This document shows positions 1 through 7,200 of a stretch of DNA of 7,336 nt, in pieces (position 1 is the stretch's first letter; the number at the start of each line of letters is the position of its first letter). A program made the position numbers and the translations under genes. This stretch comes from Planctomycetota bacterium (GTDB lineage Bacteria > Planctomycetota > J058 > J103): contig RFJN01000148.1 of the NCBI GenBank assembly GCA_003694875.1, positions 1-7,336 of the forward strand, read 5' to 3'. The notes below the pieces were generated by a model. It did not search any database, was not told the origin of the DNA, and worked only from the letters and a program-made list of their open reading frames with translations.

Positions 1-36
1 ACAACCGCTGCGTCACGCCGCACCCACCATCACGAG

Positions 37-55
37 ATCACCGCAAGGCGGTCAT
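37..55 (-). other. Small hairpin at the tube gene stop codon
   Basis: On the minus strand ACCGC, loop CTT, GCGGT forms a 5-bp core, extendable by two A-T pairs across one mismatch. It overlaps the last base of the tube stop codon. No supported ORF starts between here and the left edge, since the ATG codons meet stops within a few codons. Confidence 0.35.
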
Positions 56-522
56 CACGTCATGTTGTTGCTGCCCGGGACGATCTCGATGTACTGCGGC
101 TTCACGACCAGCTCGACCGTCGCCGACTCGCCGTCGACACCGACCGTACCGGCGTTGTACGAGCACGGCATGCACACCATGAGGTTGTAGGTGCGCGCGA
201 GGTTGCCGTTGCGGGACATGAGGTTGACCGTGATGTCCTTGCGCACGTCGTTGCCGTCACGCGCCGAGTTCATCCACGCCTCGATGTCCTTGCACTGCGT
301 GTCCTGGTTGACCCGGAACACGAACCGCGCGTAGCCGTACTTCGGGATCGAGCCGCCGAGCTGGCGCCACTGCGACGCGTTGCCCTGCGTCACGTCCTTG
401 ATCTCGATCTCGATCGGATCGCAATCGAACGAGACCACGTCCTTCGCGGACTGCTCGCAGCCCGGAATCTCGACGGTGAAGTTGTCACCCGTCAAGATCT
501 CGTCGTGGGGGAGATTGGCCAT
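55..522 (-). CDS. eCIS inner tail tube protein (T4 gp19 / Pvc1-like)
   Basis: This 155-aa protein is recognised as a phage-tail tube subunit of the gp19/Pvc1 type. The length is typical, it opens with a short polar N-terminus and the motif GDNFTVEIPG. A block around residues 50-71 (QWRQLGGSIPKYGYARFVFR) and an EAWMNSARDG segment near residue 81 follow, with a final beta-rich part ending in VELVVKPQYIEIVP. Known role: such subunits stack as hexameric rings to form the rigid inner tube expelled when the sheath contracts. The ATG at 522 is chosen because GGAGGT (532-537) sits 9 nt upstream. It is the last gene of the visible set, following the sheath gene after 197 nt. Odd: five cysteines (C22, C34, C77, C117, C120), including a CMPC pair. 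An eCIS can encode more than one tube paralogue, so I cannot say whether this one is Pvc1-like or Pvc5-like. The family call is secure; cysteine function is unknown. Confidence 0.93.
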   Translation of the reverse strand: MANLPHDEILTGDNFTVEIPGCEQSAKDVVSFDCDPIEIEIKDVTQGNASQWRQLGGSIPKYGYARFVFRVNQDTQCKDIEAWMNSARDGNDVRKDITVNLMSRNGNLARTYNLMVCMPCSYNAGTVGVDGESATVELVVKPQYIEIVPGSNNMT

Positions 523-687
523 GACCTCTCCACCTCCATTCCTGCCCTGCGTCTTCGGCCCCGGACCTCCCGGAGCCCGACACCGGGCGCCCTACTTCTC
601 CGCGGCGGGACCGCCCCGCGCGCGGGTTCGCCCGGAGGCGGCCGTGGCACGAGACCCCGGCCACCCCCGAACGCGACTGCCTGTCAA

Positions 688-708
688 GCGGCCGGCACGG
701 CCGACCGC
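688..708 (-). terminator. Hairpin just after the sheath stop codon
   Basis: On the minus strand GCGGTCGGC, loop CGT, GCCGGCCGC forms a 9-bp stem with one U-G pair, beginning 13 nt after the TAG stop. Its geometry (9 bp, 3-nt loop) matches the hairpin after DUF4255. There is no T-tract. It probably attenuates transcription or protects the sheath mRNA 3' end. The rest of the 197-nt gap to the tube gene holds only GC-rich palindromes, such as a perfect 12-bp one at 615-626. Confidence 0.5.
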
Positions 709-721
709 GCTACCGCGAGTG

Positions 722-1921
<1,200 letters not shown>

Positions 1922-2072
1922 GGGTCTCCTACTCTCCTCTCCCGGAGCAGGTCTCGGCCCACCTGGGCGCGCCCGCTCCCGATTGCACTCCTGACGAACG
2001 CGTGGGGCCGGCCTCCTCTCGCCTCGCTCCCCACCGCGACACCGACGCGTTGCGCCCTCCTACTCGGTTGCC

Positions 2073-2092
2073 GCGCCGACGATCGCCGGCGC
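2073..2092. other. Second inverted repeat in the DUF4255-sheath gap
   Basis: GCGCCGAC, loop GATC, GCCGGCGC forms an 8-bp stem with one wobble pair. It lies in the 258-nt non-coding gap (1922-2179) upstream of the sheath gene. No convincing promoter boxes and no ORF were found in this gap. The stem could be an RNA structure of the sheath leader or simply a product of high GC content. Confidence 0.35.
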
Positions 2093-2149
2093 TCGGTTCT
2101 GCTCTCCCCGCGGACGGCCCTCCCCGGCCGCCCGCCCCAACTCCTGCGT

Positions 2150-2170
2150 GCGCGCGGCGAAGCCGCACGC
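2150..2170 (-). terminator. Hairpin just after the DUF4255 stop codon
   Basis: On the minus strand GCGTGCGGC, loop TTC, GCCGCGCGC forms a 9-bp stem with one G-U pair, beginning 9 nt after the TAA stop. No T-tract follows. It may be a partial terminator or an mRNA processing/stability element that lets DUF4255 and sheath be expressed at different levels. Confidence 0.5.
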
Positions 2171-2179
2171 GTGTCCTCG

Positions 2180-2887
2180 TTACGACTCGACCTTGCGGTA
2201 GATGTTGACCTTCTCCACCACGCGGCGCACCGGCACGCGGAAGATCGACTCCATCACCACATCGACCTTGTAGACCACGCTCGGCTGGTAGCTGCGGCCC
2301 TGGCTCTGGAAGACCGCCATGAGCGTCTCGATCCCCACGTTCTCGTCGAGATCGACCACAAGCTGCCCCGCGCGCTCGAGCGACACCCCCTGGTAGTCGT
2401 CGGGCGAGACCACCGGGAACGAGAAGAAGTGCTGCATGAGCGCGCCGAGCGCCACCTGCGTCTCGAGCGGGTCCTTCGTCCAGGGGCTGATCATATAGCG
2501 GGTGGTGACGCGCGTCGGAGAACCGACCCGGTATTCGGTCAGCCCCCCTTCCTCGTCCTCCTCCCGCACGATCGGCCGCTCGTGCGTCTGGCCGTCGCGG
2601 GTGCGCGTCGCGTTGAGCAGCACCACGCTGAACAGCACCTGGTTCTTCTTGAGCTTGTCGACTTGCGCCGGATCCGGGAGTTCGTAGGCCACCTCGATCC
2701 TGGCCTTGTCACCGAGTTGATCCGGCAGATGCGTCTGCAGCAGATAGCCCAACGTCTTGCTCAGGTCCATGAGGACGTTGTGCTGCACGCTGTGACGCTT
2801 CGTGATCGTAGCCGCGTCGGTCACCGTCCACCCCACCGTTCGGAACCGCGGACGCGCCGCTCTCTCCTTCGGCGCCGGCGGTCGCAC
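2180..2887 (-). CDS. DUF4255 family protein (Pvc16-like tail terminator/assembly protein)
   Basis: The protein is recognised as DUF4255, the Pvc16/Afp16-like component found beside sheath and tube genes in eCIS loci. Residues about 40-60 (MDLSKTLGYLLQTHLPDQLG) are the usual amphipathic N-terminal helix. A PDPAQ...QVLFSVVLLNAT strand, the diagnostic RYMISPWTKDP...LGALMQHFFSFPVV (about 130-160) and a C-terminal strand with VDVVMES follow. Family knowledge places it at the tail terminus or in particle length control and assembly; this copy is untested. The start is uncertain. GTG 2887 gives 235 aa and has GGGGAG (2894-2899) 6 nt upstream, but residues 2-20 look unlike the family. GTG 2824 (214 aa), GTG 2788 (202 aa) and ATG 2770 (196 aa) are alternatives with weaker Shine-Dalgarno sites. 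An acidic EEDEEGG stretch at residues 109-115 is a likely surface loop. A good promoter lies immediately upstream, making this the probable first gene of the structural transcript. Confidence 0.9.
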   Translation of the reverse strand: MRPPAPKERAARPRFRTVGWTVTDAATITKRHSVQHNVLMDLSKTLGYLLQTHLPDQLGDKARIEVAYELPDPAQVDKLKKNQVLFSVVLLNATRTRDGQTHERPIVREEDEEGGLTEYRVGSPTRVTTRYMISPWTKDPLETQVALGALMQHFFSFPVVSPDDYQGVSLERAGQLVVDLDENVGIETLMAVFQSQGRSYQPSVVYKVDVVMESIFRVPVRRVVEKVNIYRKVES

Positions 2888-2949
2888 GGAGCGCTCCCCA
2901 CGCCGCCGTGCTACACTTCCGCTCGCTGTCCGGTCCCGCTATGACTCGA

Positions 2950-2978
2950 ATGGTAGCGTCGCTCGATGGGGGTGTCAA
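2950..2978 (-). promoter_or_regulatory. Sigma70-type promoter for the DUF4255-sheath-tube transcript
   Basis: On the minus strand a perfect TTGACA -35 box (2978-2973) is followed by a 17-nt spacer and TACCAT (2955-2950), which matches TATAAT at four of six positions. Transcription would start near 2943, giving a leader of about 55 nt to GTG 2887 or about 120 nt to GTG 2824. The region is locally richer in A/T than its surroundings. It lies inside the likely 5' leader of the plus-strand gene, so the two divergent genes may interfere with or co-regulate each other. Confidence 0.6.
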
Positions 2979-3003
2979 TCGCACCGGAACCCATTTTCGC
3001 GCC

Positions 3004-3013
3004 GGAGAAAGGA
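3004..3013 (+). promoter_or_regulatory. Ribosome binding site of the plus-strand small gene
   Basis: GGAGAAAGGA ends 11 nt before ATG 3025. It selects this ATG over the in-frame upstream starts, which lack such a site and would overlap the minus-strand promoter. Confidence 0.55.
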
Positions 3014-3024
3014 CGCCGCAACTC

Positions 3025-3489
3025 ATGTCAGAACAAGACGTTGCAAAACCCCAGACCACAGACACCGAGAACGGACAACCCGAACTCGCTGCCGAGGCGA
3101 ACACCGAGCCGAGCCCCGAACAGCTCGCCGAGCAACGGCGAGAGCAGTTCGCCACACGCCTCGCCGCCCGCGGGCACACCGAACGCCGGCTCGATCCCGC
3201 GCTCGCAGCGGCGCTCGGCGACCCCATGAAACCGTTCGTTCTCTGGGATGTGGCACGCGAGGAACTCGACCCCGGCCGCCTGCGCGCCGAGCACTACGAG
3301 TGCTCGACGTTGCTCGTCCGCCGCGGTCGTCCCCCCCTGCCGCGTCTTCGGCCCGTGTGCAGTCGCGAACTCGAACGCTTCGTGCCCGCAAGCCGGCTGG
3401 CGCAACGTGCCCACACCGCATTGCGCGCCGCGCTGCGGCTGCTGCTGCGGCAACCGATCGTGCCCGCAGACGACAGCGCGGCGCGGTGA
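3025..3489 (+). CDS. Small accessory protein of unknown function, convergent to the 206-aa gene
   Basis: This 154-aa ORF runs against all its neighbours. I recognise no family. The ATG at 3025 is preceded by GGAGAAAGGA (3004-3013), a good ribosome binding site, 11 nt upstream. Residues 1-36 are acidic and polar and look disordered. Residues 29-38 are PSPEQLAEQR, nearly identical to residues 16-25 of the minus-strand 206-aa protein. A second block, FVLWDV near residue 71 followed by RLRAE near 85, matches FVLRQV...RLEAE there. The last third is Arg-rich and helical (TALRAALRLLLRQ, residues 131-143). The stop codon is the last base triplet of the left arm of a perfect 12-bp hairpin. Codons at the 5' end use more A/T in third position than the neighbouring genes, which could mean a different origin or weak selection. 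A minus-strand ORF overlaps this region (3028-3507), but its Cys/Gly/Gln-rich translation looks like a shadow. The shared blocks are my main reason for trusting the plus strand. Confidence 0.6.
   Translation: MSEQDVAKPQTTDTENGQPELAAEANTEPSPEQLAEQRREQFATRLAARGHTERRLDPALAAALGDPMKPFVLWDVAREELDPGRLRAEHYECSTLLVRRGRPPLPRLRPVCSRELERFVPASRLAQRAHTALRAALRLLLRQPIVPADDSAAR
3109..3138 (+). repeat. Inverted, diverged 30-bp match to 4088-4117 in the two small genes
   Basis: Read on the plus strand here and on the minus strand at 4088-4117, the two 30-mers differ at four positions (three of them third-codon positions). They encode PSPEQLAEQR and PSAEQLAEQR in the two small proteins. The pattern suggests a shared, selected peptide rather than a recent DNA copy. 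Confidence 0.6.
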
Positions 3490-3505
3490 CGGATCACCGC
3501 GCCGC
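3478..3505. terminator. Perfect 12-bp hairpin between convergent genes, probable bidirectional terminator
   Basis: The left arm GCGGCGCGGTGA (3478-3489) and right arm TCACCGCGCCGC (3494-3505) pair perfectly around a 4-nt CGGA loop. The left arm ends in the TGA stop of the plus-strand gene. The 206-aa gene on the other strand stops 36 nt beyond the right arm. There is no T-tract on either side, so it would be a U-less terminator or an mRNA-end stabiliser, which is plausible in a high-GC genome. Its placement at a convergent gene end supports a terminating role. Confidence 0.7.
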
Positions 3506-3541
3506 ACGATCCCGCACGCCTTCCGATCGCGATCCGATTCT

Positions 3542-4162
3542 TCAGACCGCGTCCCACTCGGCCTCGCGCTCGCTGCGCTGCGCCCGCTGCTCGAGCGCGG
3601 CGAGCTGCGCCTCGAGCCGCTGCAGCGTCTCGATCCCGCGCCAGTAGCTCTCGACGAGACTGATCGCGAGTCGCCCGGCGATGAACCACGCCGGCAGCCG
3701 ATAGCGAATCTGCCAGCCGCCCTCCGGGGCGGGAAAGCCGTGTCGCTCGAGCACCTGCTCGGTCACGCGCGCGATCCGCTGCAGCGCCTCGTCCACGACC
3801 GGATTGGCCTCGAGACTGCGCCGCCGCTCGGGCGTGTCGGGAAGCTGCTGCACCCCCTCGAGCCACGGCTCGGCGCGCTCGAGTTCCGCGAGGATCTCGG
3901 CGCCGGCTGCCTGTCCCGCCGCGCGCGCGTCCTCCTTCAGCGCGCGCAGCTTCTCGGCCTCGAGACGCGGCGCCGCCCCCGAGACGTAGCGTTCCTTGAC
4001 CTGGCGCAGCACGAATGCCGGCAGGTCCACCGCGAGCACCTCCCGCAGCTCGGAGACGTCGCGCAGCACCTTCTCGCGCACCGCGTCCCGCTGCTCCGCG
4101 AGCTGCTCGGCGCTCGGCGACTCTCCCTCCCCCGTTCCGGCATCGATCTGGATCGTGTACAT
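3542..4162 (-). CDS. 206-aa helical protein of unknown function in eCIS locus
   Basis: The frame is open far upstream, but the real gene begins at ATG 4162: the purine-rich GGGAGGGAG (4173-4181) lies 10 nt upstream, and beyond it the frame is only the shadow of the DUF4157 gene. The 206-aa product starts MYTIQIDAGTGEGE. PSAEQLAEQR (residues 16-25) and a mostly alpha-helical, charged body follow. A tryptophan-rich stretch with WQIRYRLPAWFIAGRLAISLV covers about residues 150-170, and a C-terminal coiled coil rich in Leu/Glu/Gln/Arg covers about 175-205. No signal peptide or convincing transmembrane segment is visible. I do not recognise a family. It starts 83 nt after the DUF4157 stop, so the two are probably cotranscribed, which suggests a chaperone, adaptor or immunity-type partner (inference only). 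It converges with the small plus-strand gene, with which it shares two sequence blocks. Confidence 0.8.
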   Translation of the reverse strand: MYTIQIDAGTGEGESPSAEQLAEQRDAVREKVLRDVSELREVLAVDLPAFVLRQVKERYVSGAAPRLEAEKLRALKEDARAAGQAAGAEILAELERAEPWLEGVQQLPDTPERRRSLEANPVVDEALQRIARVTEQVLERHGFPAPEGGWQIRYRLPAWFIAGRLAISLVESYWRGIETLQRLEAQLAALEQRAQRSEREAEWDAV

Positions 4163-4172
4163 CGCGTGCGTT

Positions 4173-4181
4173 CTCCCTCCC
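4173..4181 (-). promoter_or_regulatory. Ribosome binding site deciding the start of the 206-aa gene
   Basis: On the minus strand GGGAGGGAG lies 10 nt upstream of ATG 4162. Because the reading frame stays open well upstream through the DUF4157 gene, this site is what identifies the true start. Confidence 0.65.
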
Positions 4182-4245
4182 CGCGTCGCCGAGGCCGCAA
4201 CAGCGCCGAGCCCCGTCGGGCCGGCCTGCAGCGCACCGTACCCGC

Positions 4246-7200
4246 TCACCACGGATTCGGCTGCCGTCGCTCGCGCTCGGTCACCAGCTCTTCCTCGAGC
4301 AGGTCCATGACCCGCTCGGCGAGCATATCGACGAACTCGTCCTCGCGCATCGACTTGCGCACGTGGAAGTAGTCCATGAAGCGCTTGAGGTAGTTCTCCG
4401 GCGTGCGCGGCACCTCGACGTCCTTGTCCTGGTCCTTGCCGAGCAGCAGCGAGAGCGGCGACTTGGGCGGCGGCTGCAGGAACGAGAACGTTCCCGGTCC
4501 CGTCATGCGCCGCTTCGCCGCCGCCTCGTTGCGCTCGGCCTCGGCCTCGAGCTGCTGCTTCTTCGCTCCGTCGCCGTCCTTCTTCGCGTCCTTGCCCTTG
4601 CCGCGCAGCCCGCCGAGCAGCCCGCCGAGCAGACCCGAACTGGCGCGATCGCCCGCGATCCGCTCGATCCCCCCGGCGATCGTCCCCGCGGTGCCGCCAC
4701 CCACCTTGCGTGTGATCAGCTTGCCGAGTTCGCGCCCCGCCTTGCGCTGGTTCTTGTCGCTGCGCACCTCCTTGCGCAGCCGGTCGAACAGCCGCGAGAA
4801 GATCGACTTGCGCTGCAGCAGCGCGGCACCGCCGCGCTCCGCCCCCTCGCCCGCGAGCGCGACGCCGCGCATGGCACGCCGCAGCCGGTCGGGCAGCTTC
4901 GGCGTCCCGCGATCGAGCGCCGACGCCCAGCGCGGCTGCCTCGCGGTCTCGGGCTCGCTTCGCCGCGGCTTGCCGCTGCGATCGCGCCCCTCGAGGTGCT
5001 GCGTGGTGTGTGTCACCTCGTGCACGAGCAGCGCGAAGCCCTCGGGCGTGTCGGGGTTCCACTCCCCCTCGCCAAAGTAGATGTTCGTTCCCACCGTGAA
5101 CGCCCGCGCCTCGAGCGCCTGCGCGGCCTGCGCGGCCTGCTGGCCCACGTGGATGCGCACCCGCGGATCGACCGCACGGCCGGTCACCGCCTCGATCCGG
5201 CGCTTGAGATCCTCGGGAATGGGCATACCCATGCCGTCACCACGCGGCCGCGGACGACGCCCGCGATCGCGAGCGGCCGGAGCGGGACCAACCCCCTCGC
5301 CCTCCTCGGACTCCACCGCGCCGAGCGCATCGAGCTGCCGCAGCCCCGGCGACATCCGGAACGCCGCATGGAACGCGCGCTGTTCGGCGAGTTCGGCCTC
5401 CGCCTCGAGCGCGCGCGCGTTCGCCCCGATATCGACCGTGAACTCGGCCTTGGCCAGCACCAGCTCGGTGTTCCAGCCGGGCCCGGTCTCGTCCACACCG
5501 CGGTACAGGCGCGCATCCTCGACATACTCGTCGTCGCGCATCTCCTCGCCGTACGCCGGACCGATCACCGGCTCGGACGGCGGCCCCTCGGCGAACCCGC
5601 GTGTCGCCGCCTCGTACTCGTCCTTGCCGCTCGGCTGCGGCACCACCGGCTTCTCGAGCTCCACCGCCGGGGCAGCGAGCTCCATGTCCGGCGTATCGAG
5701 CCCAGGCTCGGGTTTCGCGCCGCCCGCCGCCTCCTCGAGCGACGGCGGCTCGGGCCCCTGGTCGGACGGACTCTCCACGGCACTCGCGGTGGTGTGCTCG
5801 TCACGCCCCGGCCCGCTCTCGGCGAACGCCTCCGGACCGCTCTTGACCTCGTCGAAGCTCGCCGCAGCGGCCTTGTCACCAAAGCTGCGGGGTTCGGGCG
5901 CCGCGAGACCGGAACCGCCCGCCGCCTCGGACTCCGTCTTGCCCGCCTTTTCCTCCGCGGGCTGCGAAGGCGCGGACGCCTCCTGGGCCGCCGGCTCCTG
6001 TTGCGCCGTCGCGGCCTTGTCCCGCAACGCGTCGCGCCGCCGGCGCAGCGCCTCCACCCGCTCGCGCAGCCGCTTCTCCTGCGCCTGTGCCTCGCGCACC
6101 TGGGCCGCGAGCCGTTCGATCTTGGCCTGCGTCTCCGCGTCCGCCTCGCCGGCCGCGGCCTCGATCGCCTCGGCATGCGCGAGCCGCAGCTCCGCCGCCT
6201 TCCGGAAGGTGCTCACCCACGCCGCCCACTGCTCGGCGAGCGCGAGTTCCGCGCGGGCGAGCTCCCCACCGCCCGCCGCCGCCTGCCGCGCCTGTGCGAG
6301 CGCCGCCTTCGCGCGGCGCTCCTCCTCGACGGCGCTGCGCACATCCTCGCGCAACTCCGCGAGACGCGCGGCTCCGACCGGACGCGGCCCCGCCTCGGCC
6401 TCGCCGCCCGCCTCCTGCTGCTTCTGCGGCGCCGCCTCGTCGTGTGTGGCGTCGGTCGCGGAAACAGCGGGCGTCAGCGCCGGTCCCGCCGCGAGTGTCG
6501 TCGCCGCCGCGGGCGACGGCGAACCACCCTGCTCGCTCTGGGCGCCCTGTTCCCCCTGGCCACCGGCGGTTGCCGGCGGCTGCGCCTCGAGCAGCACCGG
6601 CTCGGGCGCCGAGGTCTCGCGCTGCGGGGGCGTGTCGCTCGCCGGAGCAGCGTCCTCGGCGGCCGCCGCCGACACCGCGACCGCTCCCTGCCCTGCGGAG
6701 TCCGCCTGCCCTGCCCCACTGCCCTCGACCGTTGCGTCCGCGGCCTCGAGTCCCGGCTCGAAGCCGGCACTCTCCTCGGCCTGCGCCCCGCCGGCGGACG
6801 CTTCCGCACCGATCGACGCGCCGAGTGCCGCCTCGGCCGGCGATGGCTCGCCGCCCGACGCTCCCTGCCCCTCGCCGGCACCGGCCTGTGCTTCCGCACC
6901 GCCCGCACCACCGGCACCGAGTTCCCCGGCGCCGCCGGCCCCGCCGGCCCCACCGCTCGCCGTCTCGGCTCCCGGAGCCGATCCACCCTCGACGGTGGCC
7001 GCGATCGCCTCGGCGTCCACCTCGGCTGCGGCCGGCCCCCCTTCGAGCGAGGCTGCGATCGCGTCCGCGTCCGCCTCGGCGCTGTCGGGCCCCTGCGGAA
7101 GCGAAGCCGCGATCGACCCCGCGTCGGTCGAGGCCGCCGTCGGCCCCGCCTCGAGCGCGCCGCCGATCCCGCCGGACGCCGCCGCAGCGCTCTCGCTCCC

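Noticed and set aside
682..687. TTGACA on the minus strand in the sheath-tube gap as a tube promoter
   Set aside because: No A/T-rich -10 lies 16-18 nt downstream; the expected position reads GC-rich sequence.
2909..2917. Extended -10 like TGCTACACT on the plus strand for the small gene
   Set aside because: No recognisable -35 box lies 16-18 nt upstream and the match to TATAAT is only four of six, so it is too weak to annotate.
3028..3507. 159-aa minus-strand ORF overlapping the small plus-strand gene
   Set aside because: It is Cys/Gly/Gln-rich with no recognisable pattern. The plus-strand frame has a better ribosome binding site and shares two blocks with the 206-aa protein.
4163..5062. 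N-terminal extension of the 206-aa gene (506-aa version)
   Set aside because: The extension is a shadow of the DUF4157 gene, with Arg/Ala-rich nonsense composition. ATG 4162 has its own ribosome binding site.
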